Notes: generated by a model from the sequence alone, not told the origin. Shown: positions 1-8,914, counted from the first letter of the stretch. The stretch: DNA of 64,000 nt from Gordonia terrae (GCF_001698225.1 NZ_CP016594.1:186001-250000), one strand, 5' to 3'. A program made the numbers and translations.

Positions 1-472
1 TCTCGACCTCGCAGCGGCGGAGAACCGGACGGCCCGCTCGCTCGCCGTCGCCGCCCGCGTCTGGGTGTCGCTGACACCCGATGACTCCGAGGCTGTCGCC
101 GCCACCGCGGTTGAGGTCGCGGCGGCGGTCGACGCGTTGCGGAGTGTCGGATTGCACTGGGAGGCAGATCGGTTGGCAGGGATGGCCGCGCTGCGCGCCG
201 ATGATCCATCGGCCGCGGCCGGCCTCCTGGACACCGCCCGCTCGGCCGATGAGGAACGGCGTCGCACCCCGCCGATCGGTGGACCGCTCACCGAACGCGA
301 GGCAGAGGTCGCCCACGAACTACTCCAGGGCTTCACCTACCGGGAGATCGGTGAGCGACTGTACATCTCGGCGAAGACCGTCGAACACCACGTCGCCCGG
401 ATCCGACGCAGGCTCGACGCCGGATCCCGCTCGGACCTGATGGCTGCCCTTCGTGCGGCCGGGTATCGGTGA
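1..472 (+). CDS. LuxR-family transcriptional regulator, C-terminal part
   Basis: Only the 3' end is in the window: the frame is open back to base 2, so the GTG at 65 is probably internal. The last 60 or so residues are a LuxR/FixJ helix-turn-helix: LTEREAEV, then the recognition segment YISAKTVEHHVARIRRRL, ending in AALRAAGYR. The helical, alanine-rich region before it fits the end of a large ATP-binding regulator such as the one at 42.8 kb, but the ATPase part lies outside. DNA binding is well supported; target genes are unknown. Confidence 0.8.
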   Translation, partial: LDLAAAENRTARSLAVAARVWVSLTPDDSEAVAATAVEVAAAVDALRSVGLHWEADRLAGMAALRADDPSAAAGLLDTARSADEERRRTPPIGGPLTEREAEVAHELLQGFTYREIGERLYISAKTVEHHVARIRRRLDAGSRSDLMAALRAAGYR

Positions 473-490
473 CGACTCTGCCCTCGCGCT

Positions 491-560
491 GAGAACCGCC
501 CCTGGGGAGGCCGCCGGGGACGATATCTAGGTCGTCGGTCGACTTCCTTGGGGTGGTTTC
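491..560. repeat. Palindrome-ended element, copy A
   Basis: This 70-base element begins GAGAACCGCCCC and ends GGGGTGGTTTC, so its ends are near-complementary. A related 67-base element lies at 1520-1586, beginning GAAAACCGCCCC and ending GGGGTCGTTTTC. The two flank the enoyl-CoA hydratase gene. Each also sits just after a gene end, so they may act as terminators or be members of a small dispersed repeat family. Confidence 0.5.
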
Positions 561-671
561 CGGGTCGTTTTCGACGACGGCCCGCGCGGAGATGCCACGG
601 ATCGGAACCCGGCGGTGGTACCAACAGGTCATGGAACACATGCAGTGCCGCGGTGATCGGGGCCCGTTCTG

Positions 672-1472
672 ATGCCGGCGGTCCTCGTCGAGCGCGACGG
701 TGAGATCACGACGCTCACTCTCAATCGCCCGGATGCGCTGAATGCCTTGAACGCCGATCTGGTCGGGGAACTGACAACCGCCCTCGACGCCGTCGACCAG
801 GACCCCGGATGCCGGATCGTGATCCTGACCGGGGCGGGCCGCGCCTTCTGCGCAGGTCTCGACCTGAACGGTTACGGAGACGATGATTCCGCCGCCGACC
901 GGCGCGGGGTGATCCCGATGCTCGAGCGCCAGCAGGACATCGCCGGTCTCGCACGCCGGCTACACGGTCTGCGCCAACCGGTCATCGCGGCGGTCAACGG
1001 GCCCGCCGCCGGTGGTGGTCTCGCGTTGGTGTGCGCGAGCGACATCCGCATCGGGTCCACGTCGAGCGTCTACGCGGTCGGGTTCATCCGGGCGGGCTTC
1101 TCCGCCTGCGACATCGGTGTGTCGTGGTTGCTTCCGCGCCTCGTCGGGACGGGCCGGGCCCATGAACTGATGCTGACGGGCCGGAAGTTCACGGCCGTCG
1201 AGGCCGAGCGGTACGGACTACTCGTCGATCTGGCCGAACCGGAGGAACTGCTCGAGCGGGCGCACTCGACGGCTCACGCGATCCTGGCCAATCCGCCGCT
1301 GTCGGTGGAGCTCACCAAGGTCGGGATGTGGGCCGCGGTGGAGTCCGATTCTTTCAGTGCCACCGTGGAGTTCGAGAACCGCCAGCAGATGATCACGGCG
1401 ATGACCGAAGATCGGGGCGAGGCGACCGCCGCATTCCTGGAGAAACGAGCACCGAAGTACCGACGACGATGA
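672..1472 (+). CDS. Enoyl-CoA hydratase/isomerase family protein
   Basis: A 266-residue crotonase-fold enzyme of usual length, probably acting on a CoA thioester in fatty-acid or related beta-oxidation. The first oxyanion-hole segment is AFCAGLDL (residues 58-65) and the second is NGPAAGGGLALVCASD (109-124). At the place of the second catalytic glutamate of classical hydratases there is ACDIGVSWLLPRLVG, with Asp147, as in many actinobacterial paralogues, so the exact reaction cannot be named. The gene stands alone between the two palindrome-ended elements. The ATG at 672 has only a G-rich stretch upstream, so the start is moderately sure. Confidence 0.9.
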   Translation: MPAVLVERDGEITTLTLNRPDALNALNADLVGELTTALDAVDQDPGCRIVILTGAGRAFCAGLDLNGYGDDDSAADRRGVIPMLERQQDIAGLARRLHGLRQPVIAAVNGPAAGGGLALVCASDIRIGSTSSVYAVGFIRAGFSACDIGVSWLLPRLVGTGRAHELMLTGRKFTAVEAERYGLLVDLAEPEELLERAHSTAHAILANPPLSVELTKVGMWAAVESDSFSATVEFENRQQMITAMTEDRGEATAAFLEKRAPKYRRR

Positions 1473-1519
1473 CTTCTCGTACGTCGGGGTATCGGTGAAC
1501 ACGGCGCCGCCCACACGCC

Positions 1520-1586
1520 GAAAACCGCCCCAGAGCGGGCCGACGCCGGCTCTACGTCGTCTGTCCGATTCTCCGGGGTCGTTTTC
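1520..1586. repeat. Palindrome-ended element, copy B
   Basis: Related to the element at 491-560, with terminal GAAAACCGCCCC and GGGGTCGTTTTC. It lies between the convergent ends of the enoyl-CoA hydratase gene and the GPP34 gene, where a bidirectional terminator would be expected. Confidence 0.5.
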
Positions 1587-1607
1587 CGAGCCTGCGACAT
1601 CGCCCCG

Positions 1608-2291
1608 TCAGTTGGTGCCGACAACGGTCACCGTGACCGCGACGGATGATGCGGCGATGGCCGCTGCCGTCCGCACGACCGCTGTGTTCACCGCCTCGGC
1701 GCCCCAGTTCCCCTTCTCGAGTTCCTTGCCTCGGCGATACACGTCGCCGGACCAGCGGATCGTCGGGTGTAGGTGTGACAGCACGCCGCTGGCCGACAGC
1801 AGGGCGGCCACCGCAGCAGTACGCGCGTCGGGGTCGACGCAGTCGACGAGTACCGCACGGACACGGTCCTGGAGTGCCTTCTCGTAACCGGTGTCGACCG
1901 GCAGTAGGCGGGTTGTCGGGAACAGTCCCAACATCTTTCGCCGCTCCTGCCGGATGAGGCCGCGTTCCTCAAGCCGGTCGAGGACCGTGCCGCGGAGATC
2001 TGCGCCGATCATGGGGAGCAGCGCCTGCACGCCACGCGGCCGCTCAGCGATCGTCCCGTACGCGCCGGCCAGCAGCGGGTCGGACGGCTCGGCTCCTGGC
2101 ACGGCCGTGATCCGGGCACCGGTGAGTCCGCCGCCGGCGTCGTCGATCTCCACGGCCCCGCGGAGTCCGAGTTCGACGAGGACGGCTCCGCCCAGCGTGT
2201 AGAACAGGGTGCCCTCGCCGGCGATCGCGCCGGACTCGTCGTCGAGCAGCATCAGCAGCAGGTCTTCGACGATCAGCGGTGTGGTGTCCAT
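1608..2291 (-). CDS. GPP34 (GOLPH3-like) family protein
   Basis: A 227-residue protein of the GPP34/GOLPH3 fold, which in eukaryotes binds phosphatidylinositol-4-phosphate at the Golgi. Actinobacteria carry many copies of unknown role. Family marks are the N-terminal LIVEDLLLMLLDDESG, the helical repeat with LGLRGAVEIDD, and RGLIRQERRKMLGLFPTTRLLP in the middle. The C-terminal 25 residues are hydrophobic and alanine- and valine-rich, perhaps membrane-touching. I place the start at the ATG at 2291 because GGAG lies six bases before it; another ATG twelve bases upstream has no ribosome-binding site. Confidence 0.88.
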   Translation of the reverse strand: MDTTPLIVEDLLLMLLDDESGAIAGEGTLFYTLGGAVLVELGLRGAVEIDDAGGGLTGARITAVPGAEPSDPLLAGAYGTIAERPRGVQALLPMIGADLRGTVLDRLEERGLIRQERRKMLGLFPTTRLLPVDTGYEKALQDRVRAVLVDCVDPDARTAAVAALLSASGVLSHLHPTIRWSGDVYRRGKELEKGNWGAEAVNTAVVRTAAAIAASSVAVTVTVVGTN

Positions 2292-2361
2292 CGGGTGCTC
2301 CATGATCTGTGATGAGTGTGCGACCGGTACCGGCCCGATCCTTCCCGGTCGGGGCGACCCG

Positions 2362-3924
2362 TCACAAGGTGCATCGCGCGCCGGGTGCGGGTGGCGTCAG
2401 ATCGAGCAGGTAGGCGTCCACCGCGGTGTTGACGCAGTCGTTCGTACCGGCAGCCGCCACCGTGTGCTGCGTGCCCTCGACGGTGAGCAACGAACCCCCG
2501 AGCGCATCTGCCACCGCGACGCCGCCCTCGTACGGGGTGCTCGGGTCACCGGTGATCGAGATCGTCAGCGTCTCCGGGAGGCCGGTCACGTCGCTGGCAT
2601 ACGGCACGCCGAGAGTCGGCTCGCCCGGCCAGGATTCACAACCGTCACGTGCGCCGTCGTATCCGGTACCCGGGTCCATGAACGGTGCGGCCTCCCAGAT
2701 CCGCTCGCGTAGTGCGCGGGCGTCCTCGGGGGACAGGCGATCCTCGTCGGCGCAGTTGATCGCGTGGTTGGCTTCGGTGAAATTGCTCCAACGTCCGTTC
2801 TCGTCGCGACCGCCGAAGGAGTCGCTGAGCAGCTGCAGGACGTCGCCGCGACCGTTGGCGAGCTCGGTGAGGCCGGTCCGGATCGCGGGCCACGCCGCCG
2901 GGTCGTAGAGGCCGGCGCCCACTCCGCCGACCGCGGCGTTGAAGTCCAGCGTCCGGCGCTCCTCGCTGGGAACGGGCTGTTCGACCAGCGGGCGGACCAG
3001 GCCGGAGAACACCTCCGTCGCCCGGCTCGGGTCCGTGCCCAGCGGACAGTCGGCGCGCGTCGCGCAGTCCGCAGCCATGGCGTCGAAGGCCCGTTGCATA
3101 CTCGCGAAGGTGTGGGTTCGCGTGTCCGCATAGGTCGTGCTCGGGTCGATGCCGCCGTCGAGGAGCATCGCCCGCACCTTGTCGGGGAACATCTCGGCAT
3201 ACACGGCGCCGAGGCGGGTCCCATAACTCTGACCGAAGTAGGTCAGGCGGTCGTCGCCGACCACCTCGCGCAGTACGTCCATGTCCCTGGCGACATCCCT
3301 GGTTCCGAGCCGGGACAGCACGTCGTCACCGCCGGACCCCTCTGCGCAGCGCTCGACCGAGGCGCGGGTGTCCGCCGCGGTCCAGCGCCCCTCGGCAGCC
3401 GGCACCGCACCGGGAAGCTCACCGGCATCGAGCTGCTCGTCGGTGAGACAGTCGACGGCCGGGACGGACGCCCCGGTCCCGCGCGGATCGAATCCGACCA
3501 GGTCGAACTGTTCTGTCGCCGGACGATCGGCCCAGGTGGTCGCCAGCGTGGCGGCCATCGACGTACTGCCGCCACCGGGTCCCCCGGTGTTGAGGACGAG
3601 CGAGCCCTCGGACTCGCCGCGCGCCGGGATCCGCATCACGGCGATCTGTGCGGAGCGTCCGTCGGGATTCTCGTAGTCCAGTGGCACCTCCATCCGCGCG
3701 CACTGCGCCGCGGGTGCGGTGGCGAAGAGCTCGGCTTCGGTCTGGGTCGACGGGTAGTCGTCGCACGGCCCGAAGGCGAGCTCTTGCTGGTAGAACCGGC
3801 CCAGATCGCCCTCGCCGAAGGTGGGCGCGGAGCACGCGCCGACCGCGAAGGACAGCGCGAGGGCGGCGCCGAGAACTCGCCGACGGGGCGGTCGCGAGCG
3901 GAGTTTCGAGGTGTCGTTTCGCAT
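2362..3924 (-). CDS. Secreted lipoprotein alpha/beta hydrolase (TAP-like peptidase/esterase)
   Basis: A 520-residue exported hydrolase of the proline-iminopeptidase/TAP family, like the SlpD/E and CaeA-type enzymes of actinobacteria. Residues 1-30 are a lipoprotein signal with twin arginines and the lipobox VGAC (Cys31), so the mature protein should be anchored outside the membrane. The oxyanion region LNTGGPGG, the nucleophile elbow GQSYGTRLG and the C-terminal TAP domain with EGTQHTV supply the expected Ser and His. It is divergent from the ABC exporter at 4101 and shares a 176-base control region containing several CATGACA half-sites. Confidence 0.88.
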   Translation of the reverse strand: MRNDTSKLRSRPPRRRVLGAALALSFAVGACSAPTFGEGDLGRFYQQELAFGPCDDYPSTQTEAELFATAPAAQCARMEVPLDYENPDGRSAQIAVMRIPARGESEGSLVLNTGGPGGGSTSMAATLATTWADRPATEQFDLVGFDPRGTGASVPAVDCLTDEQLDAGELPGAVPAAEGRWTAADTRASVERCAEGSGGDDVLSRLGTRDVARDMDVLREVVGDDRLTYFGQSYGTRLGAVYAEMFPDKVRAMLLDGGIDPSTTYADTRTHTFASMQRAFDAMAADCATRADCPLGTDPSRATEVFSGLVRPLVEQPVPSEERRTLDFNAAVGGVGAGLYDPAAWPAIRTGLTELANGRGDVLQLLSDSFGGRDENGRWSNFTEANHAINCADEDRLSPEDARALRERIWEAAPFMDPGTGYDGARDGCESWPGEPTLGVPYASDVTGLPETLTISITGDPSTPYEGGVAVADALGGSLLTVEGTQHTVAAAGTNDCVNTAVDAYLLDLTPPAPGARCTL

Positions 3925-3994
3925 GTGTTCCACCCTCACCGTCGAACGGCGTCGACGACAGTGCGCCCGATCAGCAAAAGCCCATGCGGATCGG

Positions 3995-4036
3995 CATGTC
4001 TCGGACATGACAGATGTCATGGCCCGGCCATGACAT
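3995..4036. promoter_or_regulatory. Multi-half-site operator between divergent genes
   Basis: CATGTC-tcg-GACATG (3995-4009) overlaps CATGACA-GA-TGTCATG (4006-4021), and a further CATGACAT lies at 4029-4036. The array sits in the shared control region of the lipoprotein hydrolase and the ABC exporter. The response regulator encoded at 7020 is one candidate binder, by proximity only. Confidence 0.5.
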
Positions 4037-4100
4037 CCATCGCGAAACCTGATGATGCACAGCACTACCGACTTCACTGCTCCGGCGCGAAGGTGGGAGC

Positions 4101-5054
4101 ATGAACGATTCGATCAGGAACACTGTCATCAGCGCACGTGGGCTGCGCCGCGTCTACGGCAGTGGCGTAACAGCATTCGAGGCCGTCCGTGGCATCGATC
4201 TCGACGTCGCGGAGGGGGAGGTGTTCGCTCTCCTCGGTACCAACGGGGCGGGCAAGACCTCGACCTTCGACCTTCTGGAAGGTCTCGTCGCACCGACGTC
4301 CGGCGAGGTCGAGGTCTTCGGACTCGACCCGCGGCGTGAACGGGCGAAGGTCCGGCCGCAGATCGGCGTGATGCTGCAGTCCGGCGGTCTCCCCGCCGAT
4401 CTCACCGTCGCGGAGACCCTCGAGATGTGGCGCGGGACATGCTCGCACCCGACGACGGTCGACGACGTGCTCTCGAAGGTCCGGCTCACGGACCGGGCCG
4501 ACGTCCGCGTCGCCGCGCTCTCCGGCGGCGAGCGGCGACGGGTCGACCTCGCGTGCGCATTGTTGGGCCGGCCCCGGCTGCTGTTCCTCGACGAGCCGAC
4601 GACCGGCCTCGACCCCGAGAGCCGCCGCAGCACCTGGCAACTGCTCGCCGACCTCAAGACGTCCGGCGTGACGATGGTTCTCACCACCCACTACCTCGAC
4701 GAGGCAGAAGCCCTCGCCGACCGGATCGCGATCATGCACCGGGGCGAGATCGCCCGGCGCGGAACGCTTCGCGAGATCGTCGACCGGCATCCGGCCCGGA
4801 TCGCATTCGACCATCCCGGACTGGTGCTGCCGGAATTCCGCGGTGCTCAGGTGGATGCGTCGGCGCGCGTGCAGGTCTCCACCCGCGACCTCCAGGGACA
4901 TCTCGACGAATTGCTCACCTGGGCAAGCGTCAACGCAGTACCGCTGGGCGGACTCGAAGCCCGGGCGGCCTCCCTGGAATCGGTTTTCCTCGACATCGCC
5001 GCGGGCACCGACGACCCGGCCGAACTCGCCCTCACGAACGGAGCAGCCGCATGA
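4101..5054 (+). CDS. ABC transporter ATP-binding protein
   Basis: A 317-residue exporter-type ATPase of the DrrA/CcmA class. It shows Walker A GTNGAGKT (46-53), the signature LSGGERRRVDLA, Walker B LLFLDEPTTGLDP and the switch TTHYLDEAE, followed by the C-terminal extension usual for drug or lipid exporters. It has the ribosome-binding site GGTGGGAG before ATG 4101. It overlaps the permease gene by four bases (ATGA) and is followed by a histidine kinase and response regulator, which suggests export controlled by that signal pair. The substrate is unknown. Confidence 0.94.
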   Translation: MNDSIRNTVISARGLRRVYGSGVTAFEAVRGIDLDVAEGEVFALLGTNGAGKTSTFDLLEGLVAPTSGEVEVFGLDPRRERAKVRPQIGVMLQSGGLPADLTVAETLEMWRGTCSHPTTVDDVLSKVRLTDRADVRVAALSGGERRRVDLACALLGRPRLLFLDEPTTGLDPESRRSTWQLLADLKTSGVTMVLTTHYLDEAEALADRIAIMHRGEIARRGTLREIVDRHPARIAFDHPGLVLPEFRGAQVDASARVQVSTRDLQGHLDELLTWASVNAVPLGGLEARAASLESVFLDIAAGTDDPAELALTNGAAA

Positions 5055-5872
5055 CCACCGCAGACACCTTCCGGACCGCCCCGACGCGCAGACGTCGACC
5101 CCTGACCGCGCTGTCGATCGCGGAGTTCCGACAGTTCATCCGCAACAAGACGCTCGTCGTTATGGGGATCGTCTTTCCGATCGGCGTCCCGCTGGCCACC
5201 TTCTTCCTCACCCGCGGACAGTCAGGAACCACACCCGAACTGACATTCACGACGCTCGAGACGTTTGCGCTGGTCGCCCTGCTCTTCGTGCAGTACTACT
5301 CGGTGCTGTCGATGATCACCACGCGGCGAGGCGAGGGGGTCCTCAAGCGGTTGCGCACCGGCGAGGCCGCGGACTGGCAGATCATGGCCGCACCGGCGGT
5401 ACCCGGCGCGATCCTCACGGCGATCGGCACAGTGATCGTGGCGGCGGTGATCTACGGGGCCGGCGCCCCGGCCCCGGTCAACCCCGTCCTCGTCGTCATC
5501 GCCCTCATCGCCGGGGTCGCGTTGTTCTCCCTGCTCGCACTCGCGACGAGCGCCGTGACGCGCAACGCCGAAGCAGCGCAGATAACCTCGCTCCCGGTGA
5601 TGGTCGTGGCGATGGTCGGACTCGCGTCGATCCGCGGGGTACTGCCCGAACGGTTCGGTGAGATCGCCGCCTGGACCCCGTTCGCCGCGATCTCCGATCT
5701 CATCTCGCTCGGAACCGTGGGACGTGGCGCGACCGTGGCGGAGTCGGTCCCCGCCGCCGACTTCGCGGGCACCTTCGGCGACATCGGCCAGCCACTTGCG
5801 ACACTGGTGGCATGGACCGTTCTGGCGCTCGCACTGACCGCGCGGAGCTTCCGGTGGGACGATCGCGGCTGA
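5051..5872 (+). CDS. ABC-2 type transporter permease
   Basis: A 273-residue integral membrane partner of the ATPase encoded just upstream. A basic N-terminus leads to a first membrane segment near residues 35-55 (TLVVMGIVFPIGVPLATFF), with about five more to the C-terminus, as in ABC-2 permeases. The frame is open far upstream, but ATG 5051 is chosen because it overlaps the ATPase stop (ATGA), the usual arrangement in translationally coupled pairs. It probably forms the exporter as a 2+2 complex. Confidence 0.93.
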   Translation: MTTADTFRTAPTRRRRPLTALSIAEFRQFIRNKTLVVMGIVFPIGVPLATFFLTRGQSGTTPELTFTTLETFALVALLFVQYYSVLSMITTRRGEGVLKRLRTGEAADWQIMAAPAVPGAILTAIGTVIVAAVIYGAGAPAPVNPVLVVIALIAGVALFSLLALATSAVTRNAEAAQITSLPVMVVAMVGLASIRGVLPERFGEIAAWTPFAAISDLISLGTVGRGATVAESVPAADFAGTFGDIGQPLATLVAWTVLALALTARSFRWDDRG

Positions 5873-7023
5873 ACCGGACAACCGACTGGTGGCGCGCCCA
5901 GTCCGATACGCAGCGCTACCGGCTCTACACCCAGGTGACACTCCAGTTGGTCGTCGTCGGTGTGGCGGTCGCGGTGAGTGTCCCGGCGCCCGCCGTGTGG
6001 GGGATGATCGGGACGTGGGTCGCCGGATTCGCCGCCGTGCTCGCTCTCGAGTCCCAACCGGATTTCGCGATCTGGTCACCGATGCGGGCACGACGGTGGC
6101 TGTTCGGCGTCGCGGTCGGTCTGATGGTCGGGGTCTGGATCGTCTACGCCGTCCTCGCCCGGGTACTCACCGGACAGGGGGATCTCGAGACCGCGCGGCC
6201 CGTCGGCGTGTACACCGCCCTGCTCGCCGGCATGGCGGTACTTCCTTTTCTCCGGCACCGGTGGTGGCTACTGGGCGCGATCGCCATCGTGACCGGGATC
6301 GCCTATGCGGGTTCACCACGTGGGGTGCTGGGGATCACCGGGGTGGTGGCTGCGACGGGTACGCTCCTGATGGTCACGACGCTGCTGACCCGCTGGGGCC
6401 TGCAGGTCATCGACGACCTGGAGCGGGCCAAGGCGGTGGAAGCCCGACTTCGTGTGGCGGAGGAGAGATTACGTTTCTCCCGCGACCTGCACGATGTGGT
6501 CGGCCGGGGATTCTCGGCGATCGCGGTCAAGAGCGAACTGGCCGGGACCCTGTTGCGGGCGCGGTCGACCGACAAGGCCGAAGTGGAGATCGACGAGATC
6601 AAGGTGCTCGCAGTGCAATCCATGGAACAGATGCGAGCACTGGTCCGCGGCTACCGCGACATCGACCTGGTCGGCGAGGTCGCGGGAACACGGTCCCTGC
6701 TGTCGGCGGCGGGATGCGATCTCGTGGTCGAGGGCGATCCGGCGCAGGTGCCAGACCGGTTCCACGAGGTGGCTGCCTGGGTGGTCCGCGAGGGGACGAC
6801 CAACATCGTCAAACACTCGTCGGCGTCGTCGGCCTGGCTCACCCTCGGCCCAACGGGCATGTCGTTGCGGAATGACGGTGTGGCTGAGCATGACTCGTCG
6901 ACAAGCGGTCCACGATCGGGGCTGCAGGGACTCGCCGAACGTCTCGAGATGGTCGGTGCGAGCCTGCGCACCAGCCGGGCCGACGGCCTGTTCACACTAC
7001 AGATTCGCTGGGAGCCAACATGA
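5854..7023 (+). CDS. Two-component sensor histidine kinase (HisKA_3)
   Basis: A DesK/NarX-type kinase of about 389 residues. It has five or six N-terminal membrane segments, a HisKA_3 phospho-acceptor in SRDLHDVVGRGFSAIAVKSE, and an ATPase region with VVREGTTNIVKHSSAS and a terminal RSGLQGLAERL glycine box. I favour the GTG at 5854, with GGAG seven bases before it and a 19-base overlap with the permease; an ATG at 5812 would add 14 residues. It overlaps the response regulator by four bases. Together with the ABC exporter this looks like a sense-and-export unit, perhaps for envelope stress or an antibiotic. Confidence 0.92.
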   Translation: MGRSRLNRTTDWWRAQSDTQRYRLYTQVTLQLVVVGVAVAVSVPAPAVWGMIGTWVAGFAAVLALESQPDFAIWSPMRARRWLFGVAVGLMVGVWIVYAVLARVLTGQGDLETARPVGVYTALLAGMAVLPFLRHRWWLLGAIAIVTGIAYAGSPRGVLGITGVVAATGTLLMVTTLLTRWGLQVIDDLERAKAVEARLRVAEERLRFSRDLHDVVGRGFSAIAVKSELAGTLLRARSTDKAEVEIDEIKVLAVQSMEQMRALVRGYRDIDLVGEVAGTRSLLSAAGCDLVVEGDPAQVPDRFHEVAAWVVREGTTNIVKHSSASSAWLTLGPTGMSLRNDGVAEHDSSTSGPRSGLQGLAERLEMVGASLRTSRADGLFTLQIRWEPT

Positions 7024-7640
7024 TTCCTGTCCTGCTCGCCGATGACGAGACCTTGGTGCGGACCGCGATGGCCACCATGCTCGACCTCGAAGACGACATC
7101 GAGGTGGTCGCTCACGTCGACTCGGGTGAGCAGCTGGTCGCGCTCTGGCGTGCCCGGCGCGATGCCGGCGAACCGACCGCGGTCGCGGTGATCGATCTGC
7201 AGATGTCCGGCATGGACGGTATCGACACCGCCATCGAGCTCCTCGAACTCACGCCTGATGCAGGAACGCTCATCGTCACCAGTCACGGTCGGCCCGGCTA
7301 TCTGAAGCGAGCGCTGACCGCCGGCGTGCGCGGGTTCCTGCCCAAGACCACCCCGGCCGCCACGCTGGCGCAGGTGATCGCGACCGTGCACTCCGGCGGA
7401 CGCTACATCGACCCGGAGCTCGCCACCGAAGCCATCAGCACCGGTGACTCGCTGCTGACCGCCCGCGAGGCCGACGTCCTGGAGTTCGCTCTCGACGGTG
7501 CGTCGGTCGAGGAGATCGCCCGCCGAGCACACCTGACCGCGGGCACGACCCGTAACTACCTGTCGTCGGCGGTGTCGAAGCTGAATGCGTCCAACCGGTA
7601 CGAGGCCGCGATCAAAGCCCGTGACCTGGGCTGGATCTGA
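7020..7640 (+). CDS. Response regulator, NarL/LuxR family
   Basis: A 206-residue regulator. The receiver domain has acidic LLADDE (5-10), phospho-acceptor Asp59 in VIDLQMSGMDG, the switch Thr in LIVTSHG and Lys in LPKTTP. The C-terminal helix-turn-helix begins LLTAREADVL and contains HLTAGTTRNYLSSAVSKL. It overlaps the kinase stop (ATGA) and is surely its partner. Likely targets are the adjacent exporter and lipoprotein hydrolase. Confidence 0.93.
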   Translation: MIPVLLADDETLVRTAMATMLDLEDDIEVVAHVDSGEQLVALWRARRDAGEPTAVAVIDLQMSGMDGIDTAIELLELTPDAGTLIVTSHGRPGYLKRALTAGVRGFLPKTTPAATLAQVIATVHSGGRYIDPELATEAISTGDSLLTAREADVLEFALDGASVEEIARRAHLTAGTTRNYLSSAVSKLNASNRYEAAIKARDLGWI

Positions 7641-7668
7641 GCGTTCGCCGAACCGGGGTAGCGCTACG

Positions 7669-7777
7669 CCCTGATCCGGAAGAGCGACACAACCCCTGCT
7701 CCCTGATCCGGAAGAGCGACATAACCGCAGGTCTCAGCCCCTGCTCCGTAATCCGAAAGAACCGCACAACCCCTGCT
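7669..7777. repeat. Imperfect tandem repeat, three units
   Basis: Three related units lie head to tail at 7669-7700 (32 bases), 7701-7745 (45 bases) and 7746-7777 (32 bases). Each starts CCcTgATCCGgAAGA and ends CCCCTGCT; the middle unit carries an extra block. They run straight into the 55-base dispersed element at 7770-7824. This stretch explains most of the 318-base gap between the response regulator and the SDR gene; no gene is seen there. Confidence 0.75.
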
Positions 7778-7824
7778 CCCTGAGGAGCGCCCGGAGCTTG
7801 CGGAGGGCGCGTCACGAAGGGTCC
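7770..7824 (+). repeat. 55-base dispersed repeat, copy 1
   Basis: The element begins CCCCTGCTCCCTGAGGAGCG and ends GTCACGAAGGGTCC. It contains a short internal palindrome (CTCCctgaGGAG) and CGGAGCTTGCGGAG. An inverted copy with a single mismatch is at 10455-10509, about 2.7 kb away, so the pair brackets the SDR gene and most of the DUF222/HNH gene. Confidence 0.85.
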
Positions 7825-7958
7825 TGCCGAGACGAGTTGTGAGGGACGACGGTCTGCGCCGGTGATTCGCGATTCGGCACCAGACGGCCCGCCGCTGACC
7901 GAGAATCGACGCGAGGCGACGACCGCCCGTTCCGGCTACCGAGCACCGAAGGACGACG

Positions 7959-8717
7959 ATGACTGCTGACCTGTTCGATGTGAGTGGTAAGACGGTGCTG
8001 GTCACCGGCGGCACGTCGGGTATCGGGGCGATGATCGCCCACGGCCTGCACGACCGCGGAGCGCGGGTGATGATCACCGGCCGCAACGACGATGCGCTCG
8101 CCGAGGCGCGTGCAGCGGGACTGACTGCGTTACAGGCGAATCTATCGAGCCCCGAGGGTGCGCGCACCCTCGCGGAGCAGGTGGCCTCGGAGACCGATGC
8201 CCTCGATGTCCTGGTGAACAACGCCGGCGCGACCTGGGGTGCGTCCCTCGAGGAGTTCCCGGACTCGGCGTGGGACCGGGTTCTGAAACTCAACGTCCAG
8301 ACGCCGTTCGTACTCACCCAGACACTGCTGCCGTTGCTGACCCGTACCGCGACCGCGGAGAATCCGTCGCGGGTCATCATGATCGGCAGTGTCGACGGAA
8401 TCCGCGTGCCGCGCACCGCGTCGTATTCGTACTCGTCCAGCAAGGCGGCCGTCCATCAGCTGACCAGACATCTCGCGCGCGACCTCGGTCCGCGCCACAT
8501 CACCGTGAACGCCATTGCGCCTGGACCTTTCGAGTCCAAGATGATGGCGCCGATCCTGGCCGAGCTGGGGGACGAGGTCGCGGCGGCCTCTCCACTCGGG
8601 CGCATCGGTCGAGCCGACGACATGATCGGGACGGTGGTGTACCTCGCCAGTCGCGCCGGGTGCTATCTCACCGGGACCGTCATCCCGGTCGATGGCGGGA
8701 TCGCGACGACGCTCTGA
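7959..8717 (+). CDS. Short-chain dehydrogenase/reductase
   Basis: A 252-residue classical SDR. It has the NAD(P) motif TGGTSGIGA (residues 17-25), NNAG in LVNNAGATWG, a catalytic serine in IGSVDG, Tyr-x-x-x-Lys in YSYSSSKAAVHQL, and VNAIAPGPFESKM after it. AAGGA lies before ATG 7959. The hydrophobic substrate cannot be read from the sequence. It stands alone after the repeat region, with no evident operon partner. Confidence 0.92.
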   Translation: MTADLFDVSGKTVLVTGGTSGIGAMIAHGLHDRGARVMITGRNDDALAEARAAGLTALQANLSSPEGARTLAEQVASETDALDVLVNNAGATWGASLEEFPDSAWDRVLKLNVQTPFVLTQTLLPLLTRTATAENPSRVIMIGSVDGIRVPRTASYSYSSSKAAVHQLTRHLARDLGPRHITVNAIAPGPFESKMMAPILAELGDEVAAASPLGRIGRADDMIGTVVYLASRAGCYLTGTVIPVDGGIATTL

Positions 8718-8914
8718 CTCAACCACGGACCGGTCCCTCCGGTGCCCATGCAGAGATTCTGGTGGAACCCGGAGCCCGTCGACGCAACTTCGGGACATGT
8801 GCGTGTCGGTGGCCGCTTATCACACAGCACCGACAACGCAATCGCGCCGTGCGGCCGCCGTAGGCACTGTGGGACAGCATCTTTCGATGCGCGCGCCTCG
8901 ATTCTCGTGTACGC

